From the NCBI RefSeq assembly GCF_003026285.1, contig NZ_PYOD01000001.1, forward strand, positions 1,036,657 to 1,100,656: a stretch of 64,000 nt of DNA, given 5' to 3'. The position numbers and the translations under genes are program-made. This document shows, in pieces, positions 10,055-22,357 of the stretch (the first letter of the stretch is position 1; each line of letters starts with the position of its first letter). This stretch comes from Photobacterium profundum (GTDB lineage: Bacteria > Pseudomonadota > Gammaproteobacteria > Enterobacterales > Vibrionaceae). The notes beneath the pieces were generated by a model. That model was not told the origin of the DNA. It made no database searches and saw only the letters and a list, made by a program, of their open reading frames with translations.

Positions 10055-10255
10055 TTAATCTTCTTCTTCCATCCAACACATTTGCACAGCTTCTAACACT
10101 CTTTCACTGCAGTGGTTGGGATCATCATCAAACTCTTCTAAGTCTAGAATCCATTGGCGAAGATCGGTAAAAAGAATCAGCTTAGGATCCGTTTCTGGAT
10201 ACAGCTCAGATAGTTCAATCGCTATTTCTCTAGAATCCGTCCATTTTAAGCTCAT
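10055..10255 (-). CDS. iscX: IscX, Fe-S assembly accessory protein
   Basis: A small acidic protein of 66 residues (MSLKWTDSREIAIELSE...) matching IscX (YfhJ). In E. coli it binds IscS and iron and tunes cluster assembly rate. The C-terminal MCWMEEED is typical. It is the last gene of the isc operon, 96 bases past fdx, and is followed by the palindromic terminator. Confidence 0.96.
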   Translation of the reverse strand: MSLKWTDSREIAIELSELYPETDPKLILFTDLRQWILDLEEFDDDPNHCSERVLEAVQMCWMEEED

Positions 10256-10351
10256 GATGCTACCTCTTAATCGTTATAACGTGATTGTCACTAATATCGT
10301 TGCTTTTACTTACCTTAATACTCAATATTTTGATAAATAAAAGAACAAAAC

Positions 10352-10690
10352 TTAGTGCTGCTCAGAAGCTAGATTGATCGTATATTTAGGGATCTCTACA
10401 ACAAGATCACTATCCGAAACCGTTGCCTGACAACCTAAACGGGATTCAGGTTCAAGACCCCATGCTTTATCAAGCATGTCATCTTCTAGCTCATCACTTT
10501 CATCCAGTGAATCAAAACCTTCACGAATAACAATATGACAAGTCGTACATGCACATGACTTTTCACAAGCATGTTCAATACCAATACCATTACGCAGTGC
10601 TACATCAAGTACAGTTTCACCCGTTTTAGCTTCTAAAATTGCGCCTTCAGGGCAAAGTTCTTCATGTGGTAATACAACGATTTTAGGCAT
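10352..10690 (-). CDS. fdx: Fdx, [2Fe-2S] ferredoxin of the isc system
   Basis: An adrenodoxin-type ferredoxin of 112 residues. Ligand cysteines are C42, C48, C51 (CEKSCACTTC) and C87 (LGCQ). It feeds electrons to the IscS/IscU assembly complex. The start is two bases past the hscA stop, consistent with translational coupling. Length matches E. coli Fdx (111). Confidence 0.97.
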   Translation of the reverse strand: MPKIVVLPHEELCPEGAILEAKTGETVLDVALRNGIGIEHACEKSCACTTCHIVIREGFDSLDESDELEDDMLDKAWGLEPESRLGCQATVSDSDLVVEIPKYTINLASEQH

Positions 10691-10692
10691 GC

Positions 10693-12546
10693 CTAAACCT
10701 CATCTATCGATTGACCAGCCAATGCCTGTCGAATAGATTGATCCATTCGACGTGAAGCAAATTCTTGGCTCGCTTTATCTGTTTTCTTAATACCCTGTTC
10801 AATTGCTCGGTAATCATTACCTTGACGCAGCTGAACAAGTTCCATCATTACGCCTTCCAGCGTTTCACGCTCTTCTTTTGACAGTAATGTATCACCATCG
10901 ATTGCGAGAGCTGTAATTAGGCCTTCCAATACACGATCAGCTTCAACTTGTTGCTCGGCTAATGTACGTGCATCTTTATCATCTTGCGCGTGCGTCATTG
11001 ACTCACGAATCATGGTTGCGACTTCATCATCACTTAAACCATAAGAAGGTTTAACTTGGATAGATGATTGAACGTTACTGCTCTTTTCCATTGCAGTAAC
11101 AGACAATAGACCATCGGCATCAACTTGATACGTAACACGAATATGTGCAGCACCGGCCGCCATAGCTGGGATTCCACGTAGTGTAAATCGCGCTAAAGAA
11201 CGACAATCGCTTACCATTTCACGCTCACCTTGCACCACATGTACCGACATGGCTGTTTGGCCATCTTTAAACGTGGTGAATTCTTGCGCACGAGCGACAG
11301 GAATTGTCGTGTTACGAGGAATGATTTTTTCAATCATGCCCCCCATTGTCTCTATACCTAAAGACAATGGAATAACATCAAGTAATAGCATATCTGAATC
11401 AGGCTTATTACCGACTAGGATATCAGCTTGAATTGATGCACCAATCGCAACAACTTTATCTGGGTCAATCGATGTTAGTGGCTCTTTACCGAAGTAATTA
11501 CCCACCATTTCACGTACCAATGGCACACGTGTTGAACCACCAACCATCACAGTTTCGATAACATCTGTAATTTCAATGCCAGAATCTTTGATCGCTCGGC
11601 GACAAGACATCAGTGTTTTCTTTACTAAAGGCTGAATCAACGCATTAAACTGTTCACGAGTAACAGAACCTTGCCAATTCAACACATCAATCTGGGCTGT
11701 ATCTGCATCTGTTAACGCAATTTTAGCGTCAGTGGCAGCATCTTGTACCATACGCATTTGTTGCGCAGTTAAATCACCAGTATAGCCCGCTTGCTCTTTA
11801 ATCCAATCTGCAAGTAAGTGATCAAAATCATCACCACCCAATGCTGAATCACCGCCAGTTGCTAATACTTCAAATACACCTTTCGATAAACGTAAAACAG
11901 AAATATCAAATGTACCGCCACCTAAGTCATAAACAGCAATAACGCCCTCTTGACCTGAATCTAAACCATAAGCAATCGCAGCGGCTGTTGGCTCATTAAG
12001 TAAACGTAATACATTTAGGTTTGCTAGCTTTGCCGCATCTTTAGTGCCAGCTCGTTGCGCATCATCAAAATATGCCGGAACCGTTATAACGACACCCTCA
12101 AGATCACCACCTAATGTCGCCACAGCGCGTGCATTAAGGGCTTTAAGGATCTCGGCAGAGACTTGTACCGGATTAACTTTCCCCATACGTGTCATTAATT
12201 GGGGTAAGCCGTTATCTGACGCTTCAAATTGATATGGTAAATGCGGGTAACGTTGTTGGATATCCGCTAAAGAGCGCCCCATCAAACGTTTTACTGAAAA
12301 GATAGTATTACTAGGATCTTGCTGAGCAAGCTCTCTGGCTTCATGGCCAACAAGCAGGGATTCCTCACCATAATGAACAATTGAAGGCAAAATAGAACGC
12401 CCTTTATCATCCTTTAAGGTTTCTGGTACACCACTGCGCACAGCAGCAACGAGAGAATTTGTGGTACCCAAATCAATGCCCACCGCTAAACGATGTTGAT
12501 GCGGTGCCGCACTCTGACCTGGTTCAGCAATCTGTAACAGTGCCAT
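10693..12546 (-). CDS. hscA: HscA, Hsp70-type chaperone for IscU
   Basis: The 617-residue specialised DnaK homologue helps release Fe-S clusters from IscU. The ATPase domain (about residues 18-385) has [24 protein letters not shown] and VGGSTRVP. The substrate-binding domain follows, with the lid to the C-terminus. The long variable tail of DnaK is missing, as expected for HscA (616 in E. coli). It lies between hscB (38 bases upstream) and fdx (2 bases downstream). Confidence 0.98.
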   Translation of the reverse strand: MALLQIAEPGQSAAPHQHRLAVGIDLGTTNSLVAAVRSGVPETLKDDKGRSILPSIVHYGEESLLVGHEARELAQQDPSNTIFSVKRLMGRSLADIQQRYPHLPYQFEASDNGLPQLMTRMGKVNPVQVSAEILKALNARAVATLGGDLEGVVITVPAYFDDAQRAGTKDAAKLANLNVLRLLNEPTAAAIAYGLDSGQEGVIAVYDLGGGTFDISVLRLSKGVFEVLATGGDSALGGDDFDHLLADWIKEQAGYTGDLTAQQMRMVQDAATDAKIALTDADTAQIDVLNWQGSVTREQFNALIQPLVKKTLMSCRRAIKDSGIEITDVIETVMVGGSTRVPLVREMVGNYFGKEPLTSIDPDKVVAIGASIQADILVGNKPDSDMLLLDVIPLSLGIETMGGMIEKIIPRNTTIPVARAQEFTTFKDGQTAMSVHVVQGEREMVSDCRSLARFTLRGIPAMAAGAAHIRVTYQVDADGLLSVTAMEKSSNVQSSIQVKPSYGLSDDEVATMIRESMTHAQDDKDARTLAEQQVEADRVLEGLITALAIDGDTLLSKEERETLEGVMMELVQLRQGNDYRAIEQGIKKTDKASQEFASRRMDQSIRQALAGQSIDEV

Positions 12547-12584
12547 TATCTTTCCTGTGGAGTTAGTGCTCGGGTGAGAAGCAA

Positions 12585-13100
12585 TTAGTCAAAGAAAGTC
12601 TCTTCAAGACGTTCAATTTCATAGCGCAGCTTATCAATAAATTTTAGCTTACGCACGGCATCTGCCGCTTCTTCCCAATCTTCCTGATTTAATAGTTGCT
12701 CAAGAGTGCTCAATTGCGATTTATATAACACTGTTATTTGCTGTTCAAAATCAAATAGCGCACTTTCAGGGTCACTTGCATCTGAGATATCTTCAAGTTC
12801 TTCACGCAACTCCATTTGCTGCATTAAGAACTCAGGATCTTGTAGCGTTTTTTGTTCGCCACGAATATCCATATCTTGCTCAGAAAGCATATATTCAGCT
12901 CGTGAGATTGGATTTTTTAGCGTTTGGAATGCGTCGTTAATTTGCGCTGCTTTTTGGACAGACATTAAGCGATCACGTTCTGAAGCTGTAGCGAAGTTAT
13001 CAGGATGGAAACGACGTTGTAGTTCCCGGAACTGAGTTGACAGAAGACCACCATCCAGTTCAAATTGGAAAGGAAGTCTAAATAATTCGAAATGATTCAT
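12585..13100 (-). CDS. hscB: HscB, J-domain cochaperone
   Basis: The 171-residue protein has an N-terminal J domain with the HPD motif at residues 32-34 ([12 protein letters not shown]) and a C-terminal three-helix domain (about residues 85-171) that binds IscU. It stimulates HscA ATPase and delivers IscU to it. The length equals that of E. coli HscB. A hairpin lies in the 87-base gap after iscA. Confidence 0.97.
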   Translation of the reverse strand: MNHFELFRLPFQFELDGGLLSTQFRELQRRFHPDNFATASERDRLMSVQKAAQINDAFQTLKNPISRAEYMLSEQDMDIRGEQKTLQDPEFLMQQMELREELEDISDASDPESALFDFEQQITVLYKSQLSTLEQLLNQEDWEEAADAVRKLKFIDKLRYEIERLEETFFD

Positions 13101-13128
13101 ATCGCGTCTGGTATCTCTAAATACTAAA

Positions 13129-13162
13129 CCTAACTGGTATATATGAAGATATAACAGTTAGG
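13129..13162 (-). other. Stem-loop in the iscA-hscB gap
   Basis: CCTAACTG and CAGTTAGG form an 8-bp stem around an AT-rich loop of 18 bases. It lacks a U-run. Position inside the operon, 27-60 bases past the iscA stop, suggests a processing or stabilising element that could let iscRSUA and hscBA-fdx be expressed at different levels. Confidence 0.55.
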
Positions 13163-13187
13163 CTCAGTGGAAACTGACTTATAGCGA

Positions 13188-13511
13188 TTAAACGTTGAAG
13201 CTTTCACCACAACCACATTCGCTTGATACGTTCGGGTTGTTGAATTGGAAGCCTTCATTTAGCCCTTCTTTGGCAAAATCAAGCTCGGTACCGTCAAGAT
13301 AAACTAGGCTTTTTGCATCAATTACGATTCTTACACCTTTCTCTTCGAATACCTCGTCCTCTTCATTGATATCATCAACAAATTCGAGAACGTAAGCCAT
13401 TCCTGAACATCCCGAAGTACGGACACCTAGGCGAAGGCCAAAGCCCTTACCGCGATTCTCAAGGAAAGTAGCTACGCGACCTGCTGCCGCTTCAGTAATA
13501 GTAATGGCCAT
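13188..13511 (-). CDS. iscA: IscA, A-type Fe-S carrier
   Basis: The 107-residue protein keeps the three conserved cysteines C35 (SGCSG), C99 and C101 (ECGCG). A-type carriers take clusters from IscU and pass them to target enzymes such as IspG. It begins 18 bases after iscU. Length equals E. coli IscA. Confidence 0.97.
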   Translation of the reverse strand: MAITITEAAAGRVATFLENRGKGFGLRLGVRTSGCSGMAYVLEFVDDINEEDEVFEEKGVRIVIDAKSLVYLDGTELDFAKEGLNEGFQFNNPNVSSECGCGESFNV

Positions 13512-13529
13512 ACAACAACCCTCAACGTC

Positions 13530-13916
13530 TTAGTTTGCTTCGTGTTTCTTCTTATAATCACTAACTGCGGCTTTAATTGCATCTTCTGCAAGAATAGAGC
13601 AGTGGATCTTCACTGGTGGTAGTTCAAGTTCTTCAGCAATTGCTGAGTTCTTGATAGCTGCCGCTTCATCTAAACTCTTACCTTTCACCCATTCAGTGAT
13701 TAGCGAGCTTGAGGCAATTGCAGAACCACAACCGTACGTTTTAAACTTCGCATCTTCAATGATACCTTCATCACTTACTTTGATTTGAAGCTTCATTACG
13801 TCGCCACATGCTGGTGCACCCACCATGCCGCTACCAATGTTTTTATCATTTTTATCGAAAGAGCCCACGTTACGCGGATTCTCATAATGCTCGATGACTT
13901 TTTCACTATATGCCAT
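13530..13916 (-). CDS. iscU: IscU, Fe-S cluster scaffold
   Basis: The 128-residue scaffold has ligands C37 (APACGDVM, with D39), C63 (TYGCGSA) and C106 (KIHCSILAED). The LPPVKIH segment at residues 99-105 is the HscA recognition motif. Clusters are built here with sulfur from IscS. It follows iscS by 46 bases. Confidence 0.98.
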   Translation of the reverse strand: MAYSEKVIEHYENPRNVGSFDKNDKNIGSGMVGAPACGDVMKLQIKVSDEGIIEDAKFKTYGCGSAIASSSLITEWVKGKSLDEAAAIKNSAIAEELELPPVKIHCSILAEDAIKAAVSDYKKKHEAN

Positions 13917-13962
13917 GATGATTTCCTCGACATTTGATGATCACAAGTTTATGACCGCTAGC

Positions 13963-15177
13963 TTAGTGGTGTGCCCACTCAACAGAGTTAAGATCAATAC
14001 CTTCTTTGTGCATATCCCAAAGCGGCGACATATCACGCAGTTTTTCTACTGCAGTACGAATCTGTGTAATTGCGTAATCAATTTCTTCTTCTGTCGTGAA
14101 ACGACCAAAAGAGAAACGAATTGAGCTATGTGCTAATTCATCATCTAAACCAAGCGCTCGCAGTACGTATGAAGGCTCAAGGCTTGCTGAAGTACATGCT
14201 GAACCAGAAGAAACAGCGAGATCTTTCAGTGCCATTAATAAAGACTCACCTTCAACGAAAGCAAAGCTAATATTCAGGTTACTTGATACACGTTGCTCTA
14301 GGTCACCATTAATATGAACTGATTCCATATCTTTCAGGCCATCAAGAAGGCGAGTACGTAGTGCTAATGTATGCACACGATCTTGTTCCATCTCTTCTTT
14401 AGCAATGCGGAATGCTTCACCCATACCAACAATCTGGTGGGTAGCAAGAGTACCAGAACGCATACCACGCTCATGACCGCCGCCGTGCATTTGTGCTTCT
14501 AAACGAATACGAGGCTTACGACGAACGTAAAGCGCACCAATTCCTTTAGGACCGTAAATTTTATGTGATGTTACTGAAATAAGGTCAACTTTCATTGCCT
14601 GTACATCGATCGGTAGCTTACCGATAGACTGTGCAGCATCAACGTGGAAAACAATTTTGTTTTCACGGCAAAGTTCGCCAATAGCGGTAATATCTTGAAT
14701 TACGCCAATTTCGTTATTTACGTGCATGATAGACATTAGAACGGTGTCTTCACGAATCGCATCACGCAATTTTGCCAAATCAATTAAGCCATTTGCTTCT
14801 GGCGCAAGATATGTCACTTCGAAGCCTTCACGCTCGAGCTGGCGACAAGGGTCTAATACCGCTTTGTGCTCAGTCTTACAGGTAATGATGTGCTTACCTT
14901 TTTTGCTATAAAAACGCGCAGCGCCTTTAATTGCAAGATTGTCAGATTCTGTTGCACCAGACGTAAACACAATTTCACGTGGGTCAGCATTCATTAGATC
15001 AGCAACTTGCTCACGCGCTGTATCAACAGCTTCTTCAGCCTGCCAGCCGAAACGGTGTGAACGAGAAGCAGGGTTACCGAAATTCCCGTCCATTGTCAGG
15101 CATTGCATCATTTTTTCAGCAACACGTGGATCTACTGGGCAAGTAGCGGAATAATCAAAATATATTGGCAATTTCAT
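13963..15177 (-). CDS. iscS: IscS, cysteine desulfurase
   Basis: A PLP enzyme that takes sulfur from cysteine for Fe-S clusters, thiolated tRNA and other thio-cofactors. Visible are the PLP lysine in [12 protein letters not shown] and the persulfide cysteine in [16 protein letters not shown]. The frame opens at 15195, but GGAG sits six bases before the ATG at 15177, which gives [16 protein letters not shown] and 404 residues, exactly the E. coli length. It is 31 bases past iscR. Confidence 0.98.
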   Translation of the reverse strand: MKLPIYFDYSATCPVDPRVAEKMMQCLTMDGNFGNPASRSHRFGWQAEEAVDTAREQVADLMNADPREIVFTSGATESDNLAIKGAARFYSKKGKHIITCKTEHKAVLDPCRQLEREGFEVTYLAPEANGLIDLAKLRDAIREDTVLMSIMHVNNEIGVIQDITAIGELCRENKIVFHVDAAQSIGKLPIDVQAMKVDLISVTSHKIYGPKGIGALYVRRKPRIRLEAQMHGGGHERGMRSGTLATHQIVGMGEAFRIAKEEMEQDRVHTLALRTRLLDGLKDMESVHINGDLEQRVSSNLNISFAFVEGESLLMALKDLAVSSGSACTSASLEPSYVLRALGLDDELAHSSIRFSFGRFTTEEEIDYAITQIRTAVEKLRDMSPLWDMHKEGIDLNSVEWAHH

Positions 15178-15208
15178 TTTCATCTCCGAAAACACGGATG
15201 TCTAGCTA

Positions 15209-15727
15209 CTAAGAGCGGACATCGACACCTATAGTGGTGCTATCGTGTGTTTTTTTATGTCCAAAAGACGTTCTTAGCGAACTATTGCTTAAGACTTGAT
15301 CTTGACGACCTGAAATCTCTTGAACGTTATTATCTTTCATCAACTCACCAAGAGTGATGTTATTCAAAAAGCCGCTGATACGGGAGCTTAAGTCATGCCA
15401 TAAAGTATGTGTTAAGCAGCGTACACCACCTTGACAGTCAGCTTTACCATGACACTTTGTAGCATCAACCGATTCATCAACAGCTGCGATGACCATGCCT
15501 ACCGCGATGTCATTCGCGTCTTCACCTAAGCGATAACCACCACCTGGTCCACGAACACTCGCCACAAGACCAGCTTTACGTAGGCGTGAGAAAAGTTGTT
15601 CTAAATAAGACAGTGAAATACCTTGTCGTTCGGAAATATCCGCTAAAGGTACAGGACCATCTTGAGAATGCAGAGCGACATCAAGCATCGCAGTTACCGC
15701 ATATCTTCCTTTTGAAGTCAATCTCAT
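15209..15727 (-). CDS. iscR: IscR, Fe-S responsive transcription factor (Rrf2 family)
   Basis: The 172-residue regulator has an N-terminal winged helix (about residues 1-65) and the [2Fe-2S] ligands C92, C98, C104 and H107 ([16 protein letters not shown]). Holo-IscR represses its own operon through type-1 sites; the apo form still acts on type-2 sites. Two type-1 sites lie 40-90 bases upstream, consistent with autoregulation. The C-terminal tail after residue 130 is polar and variable, as usual. Confidence 0.97.
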   Translation of the reverse strand: MRLTSKGRYAVTAMLDVALHSQDGPVPLADISERQGISLSYLEQLFSRLRKAGLVASVRGPGGGYRLGEDANDIAVGMVIAAVDESVDATKCHGKADCQGGVRCLTHTLWHDLSSRISGFLNNITLGELMKDNNVQEISGRQDQVLSNSSLRTSFGHKKTHDSTTIGVDVRS

Positions 15728-15768
15728 AACACACCGCTATCCACTTATGTATATAGCACGAGTGTTAC

Positions 15769-15793
15769 ATACCCGACTAAAATGGTCAAGTAT
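15769..15793 (-). promoter_or_regulatory. Type-1 IscR operator, proximal
   Basis: On the plus strand ATACCCGAC and GTCAAGTAT flank TAAAATG. This fits the type-1 IscR consensus (ATASYYGACT, RWWWY, AGTCRRSTAT) except at one or two positions. It contains a TTGACC on the minus strand that may be the -35 element of the iscR promoter, so bound IscR would block RNA polymerase. Confidence 0.85.
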
Positions 15794-15818
15794 TTACCCG
15801 ACTATTTCAGTCAAGCTT
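15794..15818 (-). promoter_or_regulatory. Type-1 IscR operator, distal
   Basis: CCCGACTATTTCAGTCAAG keeps the GAC/AGTC core and the AT-rich spacer of the type-1 motif; the outer ATA/TAT ends are weaker. It directly abuts the proximal site with the same 25-base length, so two IscR dimers may bind side by side. Confidence 0.8.
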
Positions 15819-15839
15819 TAGACCTGACGCACAATAGGG

Positions 15840-16571
15840 TTATTTGTCGCGATGTTCTAATGATTTTTCAATAGAAGAAAGAATACCACGCAGAATATTA
15901 AGCTCCTGCTGCTCTGGACGAGCACGGGTAAACATGCGGCGAAGTTTTGTCATCACCATACCGGGATGCTTCTTATTAATGAACTGGGTCTGAGTTGTTA
16001 CTTTTTCAAGGTGCTCGTAGAACAACTCTAATTCTTTAGCACGCGGGTATTCATCAACTTTCTTCTCACCCGTGTACTTTTGCGACTCTAAAAATGCCAT
16101 ACGCACTTCATAACTAACAGTTTGTACTGCCATTGCTAAATTTAATGAGCTGTATTCAGGGTTCGCCGGAATGTAAACGTGGCAATGACACTTTTGTAAT
16201 TCTTCATTCGTTAAACCAGTACGCTCACGACCGAATAAAATAGCGACGGGATGCGCAGCTGCTTCTTCAATCGTTTTGATACCTGATTCACGCGGATCAA
16301 GTTGTGGCCATTCTAATGTACGAGAACGTGCACTTGAGCCAATCACTAAACCACAATCTGCAATTGCTTCATCTAATGTTTTGACGATTTTTGCATTGGT
16401 TACGACATCTGCCGCGCCAGCAGCTAAAGCAAGAGACTTAGCGTCTATCTCACAAGCTGGGTCAACAAGGACTAGATTCGTAAGCCCCATCACCTTCATG
16501 GCACGTGCTGCTGAACCAATATTTCCTGGGTGAGATGTACCAATTAAAACAACGCTTATTTTATCTAACAT
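15840..16571 (-). CDS. trmJ: TrmJ, tRNA (cytidine/uridine-2'-O-) methyltransferase
   Basis: A SPOUT-class methyltransferase of 243 residues that 2'-O-methylates position 32 of several tRNAs. The knotted SAM site shows as the N-terminal [18 protein letters not shown] (about residues 9-26), the middle [16 protein letters not shown] and the C-terminal [19 protein letters not shown]. The C-terminal extension (about residues 170-243) is as in E. coli TrmJ (246). It sits upstream of iscR and divergent from suhB, a conserved arrangement. Confidence 0.96.
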   Translation of the reverse strand: MLDKISVVLIGTSHPGNIGSAARAMKVMGLTNLVLVDPACEIDAKSLALAAGAADVVTNAKIVKTLDEAIADCGLVIGSSARSRTLEWPQLDPRESGIKTIEEAAAHPVAILFGRERTGLTNEELQKCHCHVYIPANPEYSSLNLAMAVQTVSYEVRMAFLESQKYTGEKKVDEYPRAKELELFYEHLEKVTTQTQFINKKHPGMVMTKLRRMFTRARPEQQELNILRGILSSIEKSLEHRDK

Positions 16572-16780
16572 GGTTTAGCAATTTCCGACTATTTTTAAGA
16601 GCGGATGGATTTTAGCACAGCCTATAAAGAAGTGGGGAAAACATGTAAAACTAAAGCGTGTTTTTCTACTTTTTTTAGTTTTCGCTAATGATGTTTAAAA
16701 AATAACCACTTCCCTTTTGCCCTAGCTCTGTTATACTCGCCGCCGATTTTTAGTTCTTTAACATCCGTTGGGAAGATCCT

Positions 16781-17581
16781 ATGCATCCGATGCTTAATAT
16801 CGCCATTCGCGCTGCGCGAAAGGCTGGTGACCATGTCATTAAATCGTTAGAAAAACCTCAAGGCATTGAAGTTGCCAATAAAGGTAGTGACGTCGTTACT
16901 AATATTGATCATGAAGCTGAAGCTATCATCATCAATTCTATTCTTAAGTCTTACCCTGATCACTGCATTCTTGCAGCAGAGTCTGGTACTAAAGAAGGCC
17001 GTGACAAAGAGTGTCAGTGGATCATCGACCCAGTGGATGGCACCAAAAACTTCGTTCGTGGTTTGCCTCATTACGCTATTTCAATTGCACTACGCATGCG
17101 TGGTCGTACTGAAGTTTCTGTAGTATACGATCCATCTCGTAACGAACTCTTCACTGCAACACGTGGTTCTGGCGCACAGCTTAACAGCCAACGTCTACGT
17201 ACATCACAGCCTCGTGACCTTAGCGGTACTATTATTGCTACTGGTTTACCATTCGCAGCTAAGCAACACGCAGAAGCGCTTAACAAAGTACAATCAGCAA
17301 TTTTTGCTGAATGTGACGATATGCGTCAATCTGGTTGTACAGCACTAGACCTTTGTTACTTAGCAGCAGGTCGTGTTGATGGCGTAGTTAAACTAGGCCA
17401 AAAGCCTTGGGAACTAGCCGCTGGTGAACTAATTGCACGTGAAGCCGGTGCTATCTGTACTGACTTTACTGGTAACACTAACTACCTAGTATCTGGCAAC
17501 ATCGTTGCTGGTAACGCACGCGTAGTTAAGCCAATCATCGCTAAAATCCGTGAACACGGTGGCGAAGCATTAGCTAAGTAA
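16781..17581 (+). CDS. suhB: SuhB, inositol-1-monophosphatase family protein
   Basis: The 266-residue protein has the Mg-dependent phosphatase motifs DHEAEAIIINSI, WIIDPVDGTKNFVRGLPHYAISI (metal site near residues 84-90) and WELAAGELIAREAGA near residue 207. In E. coli SuhB is also an RNA polymerase/NusA cofactor needed for rRNA antitermination and ribosome maturation, which is likely its more important role. Start ATG at 16781 gives MHPMLNIAIRAAR, the family N-terminus. It has its own terminator. Confidence 0.97.
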   Translation: MHPMLNIAIRAARKAGDHVIKSLEKPQGIEVANKGSDVVTNIDHEAEAIIINSILKSYPDHCILAAESGTKEGRDKECQWIIDPVDGTKNFVRGLPHYAISIALRMRGRTEVSVVYDPSRNELFTATRGSGAQLNSQRLRTSQPRDLSGTIIATGLPFAAKQHAEALNKVQSAIFAECDDMRQSGCTALDLCYLAAGRVDGVVKLGQKPWELAAGELIAREAGAICTDFTGNTNYLVSGNIVAGNARVVKPIIAKIREHGGEALAK

Positions 17582-17608
17582 TCGTTTATAACGATTCAAA
17601 AATTCTGA

Positions 17609-17635
17609 AGCCTCGACTATGTCGGGGCTTTTTTT
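17609..17635 (+). terminator. Terminator of suhB
   Basis: AGCCTCGAC and GTCGGGGCT form a nine-base stem (one mismatch or wobble) with a TAT loop, followed by a run of T. It begins 28 bases past the suhB stop. Confidence 0.88.
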
Positions 17636-17740
17636 ATGCTTAAAATACATATCTAGGCATAGGTATATATCCAGCATCTAACCCAACGATTATCGATATG
17701 GACCAGCAAACTAAATCAATCTGGATATAACATAGATACA

Positions 17741-17766
17741 AAAACGGAGCCTATTGGCTCCGTTTT
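17741..17766. terminator. Terminator of secDF, bidirectional
   Basis: AAAACGGAGCC and GGCTCCGTTTT form a perfect 11-bp stem with a TATT loop and T/A tracts on both sides. It is 28 bases past the secF stop and can end transcripts from both directions. Confidence 0.88.
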
Positions 17767-17794
17767 TTATTCATGAAGTCGAGCACCTACCTAT

Positions 17795-18742
17795 TTAAGG
17801 CATTGCGTCGAATTCTTCACCTTCTTTTTCTACCTGTGGCGGCATTAGGTGTTCACGAGTGATACCTAATTTCAATGCCAGCGCCGAAGCAACGTAGATT
17901 GATGAATAAGTACCCACCGTTATACCAATCAATAATGCCAAAGCAAAACCGTGGATCATTGTTCCGCCTTTCATAAAGAGGGCGATAACAACAAACAAGG
18001 TTGTACCCGATGTAATCAGGGTACGGCTTAGCGTTTGAGTGATCGAGTTGTTTATCACATCAGGCGCTTCACCCTTTCGCATCTTACGGAAGTTTTCACG
18101 AATACGGTCAAATACAACAATCGTATCGTTTAGTGAGTAACCAACAACGGTTAGCAAGGCTGCAACAATGGTTAGATCAACTTCCACTTGTAGAAGAGAA
18201 AATATACCAATCGTAATAATAACATCGTGCGCAAGTGCTAATACCGCACCAGCAGCTAAACGCCATTCGAAACGCATCGAAACATAAAGCAAAATACAAA
18301 TTAGCGAGATAATAATCGCCAATCCACCAGCTTCAGCCAGTTCGTCACCCACATTAGGACCAACAAACTCGATACGACGCATTTCAACGCTCTGCCCTGT
18401 CCCCACTTTTAATGCATCGATGATCTGGTTACCCAGCACTTCACCTTTTGCATTTTCACGAGGTTGCAGACGTACAAGTACATCACGAGCAGTACCGAAG
18501 TTCTGTACGATAGCATCACCAAAACCCGCCGCTTCTAACGAATCACGAATTTTAAGCAAATCGGCAGGTTGTTCAAAACCCACTTCAATTAACGTACCGC
18601 CAGTAAAGTCGAGCCCCCAGTTAAGCTTCTTCGTTGCCACTGTGCCAATTGCTACTGCAATCATCATTAGTGAAAAAACAAAAGCAAACTTTGACCAGCG
18701 CATAAAGTCGATCGCATTATCCACTTTCAATAGTTGAAACAT
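17795..18742 (-). CDS. secF: SecF, protein-export membrane protein
   Basis: The 315-residue inner-membrane protein has six predicted membrane helices, the first at about residues 18-38, then a periplasmic domain (FTGGTLIEVGF) and helices 2-6 from about residue 135. Signatures include VGYSLNDTIVVFDRIREN. With SecD it uses the ion gradient to pull proteins out at the periplasmic side. It starts 13 bases past secD and ends at a strong terminator. Only one secDF copy is in the window; vibrios often have a second. Confidence 0.97.
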   Translation of the reverse strand: MFQLLKVDNAIDFMRWSKFAFVFSLMMIAVAIGTVATKKLNWGLDFTGGTLIEVGFEQPADLLKIRDSLEAAGFGDAIVQNFGTARDVLVRLQPRENAKGEVLGNQIIDALKVGTGQSVEMRRIEFVGPNVGDELAEAGGLAIIISLICILLYVSMRFEWRLAAGAVLALAHDVIITIGIFSLLQVEVDLTIVAALLTVVGYSLNDTIVVFDRIRENFRKMRKGEAPDVINNSITQTLSRTLITSGTTLFVVIALFMKGGTMIHGFALALLIGITVGTYSSIYVASALALKLGITREHLMPPQVEKEGEEFDAMP

Positions 18743-18755
18743 GTCTCTGCGCCTC

Positions 18756-20609
18756 CTATATCGACAGTTTATCTACGCGCTTACCGCCGTAGATAAAGTT
18801 AACAACCGCACGTGTACCTATAATCGCCGTGAACATTGAAGTCAGGATACCGATTGATAGTGTTACAGCGAAGCCTTTGATTGCACCAGTACCAACAGCA
18901 AACAAAATAATTGCTGTGATAAGTGTTGTAATGTTTGCATCGGCAATCGTACTGAATGCATTACCGTAACCTTGCTGAATTGCTTGCTGAGGACTTCGGC
19001 CTTCACGCAGTTCTTCACGGATACGTTCAAATATCAGTACGTTCGCATCGACAGCCATACCGACTGTTAATACGATACCGGCGATACCAGGTAAGGTCAT
19101 CGTCGCACCTGGGATCATCGACATAACACCAATAATCAATACCAAGTTCATAACGAGTGCCAGATTGGCAATTAAACCAAAACCACGGTAATAAATTAAG
19201 GTAAATAGCATTACTGCCACCATGCCCCAAATCATCGCCTGAATACCCATATCGATATTCTGCTGACCCATTGATGGACCAATCGTACGTTCTTCAACAA
19301 TAGAAATAGGTGCAATCAACGCACCAGCACGAAGTAGAAGCGCTAAGTTGTGCGCCTCTGCCTGCGAATCGATTCCAGTAATACGGAAATTACGACCTAA
19401 CGCAGTTTGAATCGTTGCTTGGTTGATTACTTCTTCATGTTTTTGAAGAATCACTTTACCGTCTGCTTGACGTTTACCGCTATCTTTATACTCGGTAAAC
19501 ACCGTTGCCATCAGCTTACCCACATTATTACGTGAGAAAGCTGTCATCTTGCTACCACCTTCGCTGTCTAACGAGATGTTAACTTGAGGACGACCATATT
19601 CATCAGCACTTGAGCTCGCATCAGTGATATGAGACCCCGCAAGGATGATACGCTTCTTTAATACAGCCGGACGCTTATCACGGGTGTATTTCACTTCACT
19701 TCCTGCAGGTACTCGACCAGCGGCAGCCGCAGCAAGATCTGCCGTACTATCGACTTCACGGAATTCAAGTGTTGCCGTTGCGCCAAGAATTTCTTTTGCG
19801 CGAGCGGTATCTTGAACGCCTGGAAGTTCAACCACAATACGGTTAGCGCCTTGACGCTGTACTAGAGGTTCAGCAACACCCAGCTCATTCACACGATTTC
19901 GAAGAATCGTGATATTTTGGTCAACTGCGTAGTTACGAATTTCTTGCAGACGGGCTTCAGTAAACTGTGCAGTAAGAACGAAACGCCCATTGCTATTGCT
20001 GTCAATAAATAGCATATCAGGATGTAACTTTGCGAGAGCCGTTTCAGCAGCTTTTAGATCTTCATCATTACGAAGGCGTACTTCGACAGAAGAATCTGTT
20101 TTGCTTATCGCACGGTAACGTACTTTAGCTTCACGTAATTCGGTACGGAAAGTCTCTTCTTGTTGACCGAGTAACTTTTCCATTGCCGCATCCATATCCA
20201 CTTCCATTAAGAAGTGAACACCACCACGTAAATCAAGACCCAGCTTCATTGGTGAAGCACCAATAGATTCAAGCCAGTCAGGCGTCAGTGCAGCAAGGTT
20301 AAGCGCAACGACAAAATCATCGCCTAGCTGTTCATTGATGATATCGCGAGCACTGATCTGAGTATCAGTATCGTTAAAGCGGACAAGTACAGTACCGTTT
20401 TCGAAAGCGACAGATTTATAGGAGATGTTGTTCTTTTTTAAATCTTCGGTGACAGTATCCAGAGTAGACATATCAACCGAGGCGCCACGCGCCCCGGTGA
20501 TTTGAATCGCTGGATCTTCACCGTAAACATTGGGAAGTGCATAAAGCAGACCGACGAGCAGTGCTAACACCACCATCAGATTCTTCCACAAGGGATAACG
20601 GTTTAACAC
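18756..20609 (-). CDS. secD: SecD, protein-export membrane protein
   Basis: The 617-residue partner of SecF has helix 1 at about residues 9-25, a large periplasmic region with [13 protein letters not shown] (about residues 125-140) and LGLDLRGG, and five C-terminal helices with [19 protein letters not shown] near residue 520. Length matches E. coli SecD (615). It lies between yajC (25 bases upstream) and secF. Confidence 0.98.
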   Translation of the reverse strand: MLNRYPLWKNLMVVLALLVGLLYALPNVYGEDPAIQITGARGASVDMSTLDTVTEDLKKNNISYKSVAFENGTVLVRFNDTDTQISARDIINEQLGDDFVVALNLAALTPDWLESIGASPMKLGLDLRGGVHFLMEVDMDAAMEKLLGQQEETFRTELREAKVRYRAISKTDSSVEVRLRNDEDLKAAETALAKLHPDMLFIDSNSNGRFVLTAQFTEARLQEIRNYAVDQNITILRNRVNELGVAEPLVQRQGANRIVVELPGVQDTARAKEILGATATLEFREVDSTADLAAAAAGRVPAGSEVKYTRDKRPAVLKKRIILAGSHITDASSSADEYGRPQVNISLDSEGGSKMTAFSRNNVGKLMATVFTEYKDSGKRQADGKVILQKHEEVINQATIQTALGRNFRITGIDSQAEAHNLALLLRAGALIAPISIVEERTIGPSMGQQNIDMGIQAMIWGMVAVMLFTLIYYRGFGLIANLALVMNLVLIIGVMSMIPGATMTLPGIAGIVLTVGMAVDANVLIFERIREELREGRSPQQAIQQGYGNAFSTIADANITTLITAIILFAVGTGAIKGFAVTLSIGILTSMFTAIIGTRAVVNFIYGGKRVDKLSI

Positions 20610-20634
20610 TGCGATGATCCTTCAAAGCGAAAAA

Positions 20635-20970
20635 TTATAGAGATTTCATTGTGCCTTTCGGCAGTACAGCTGTAACGAAATCTTTCTTGATAGTAACTTC
20701 ATTGTTGTCGTTAAGTGCAATCACGATGTAATCAGTTTCTTCAGAAACTTTTGTGATCTTACCTAACAAACCGCCATTAGTTAGTACTTCGTCGCCTTTA
20801 CCCATCGAACTCATAAGTGTTTTATGCTCTTTAGCACGTTTCGCTTGTGGACGATAAATCATAAAGTAAAAAATAACTGCAAAAAGGCCAAGCATGATAA
20901 AAAGTTGCATGCTGCCGCCTTGCGGAGCACCTTCAGCTGCAGCATTTGCCTGAGAAATGAAAAGACTCAT
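20635..20970 (-). CDS. yajC: YajC, Sec translocon accessory subunit
   Basis: A 111-residue single-span inner-membrane protein. The helix (about residues 22-40, LFIMLGLFAVIFYFMIYRPQ) and the following RPQAKRAKEH segment are the YajC signature. It joins SecDF in the holo-translocon. It lies 24 bases after tgt. Confidence 0.97.
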   Translation of the reverse strand: MSLFISQANAAAEGAPQGGSMQLFIMLGLFAVIFYFMIYRPQAKRAKEHKTLMSSMGKGDEVLTNGGLLGKITKVSEETDYIVIALNDNNEVTIKKDFVTAVLPKGTMKSL

Positions 20971-20994
20971 TTAGTAACGTCCTCGTTTAAAATA

Positions 20995-22206
<1,212 letters not shown>

Positions 22207-22357
22207 TCATTATCACATAATGCCAATCATTCGATTGATATCAAATCGCCACGCCATAAAGCGTAGCGGAATAAATAAATATCACATCACCATTACTAGG
22301 GCGTGCTGTTCTTTAAACATAATTGTTGCTGATATTTGCTATTCGCCTAACACAACA

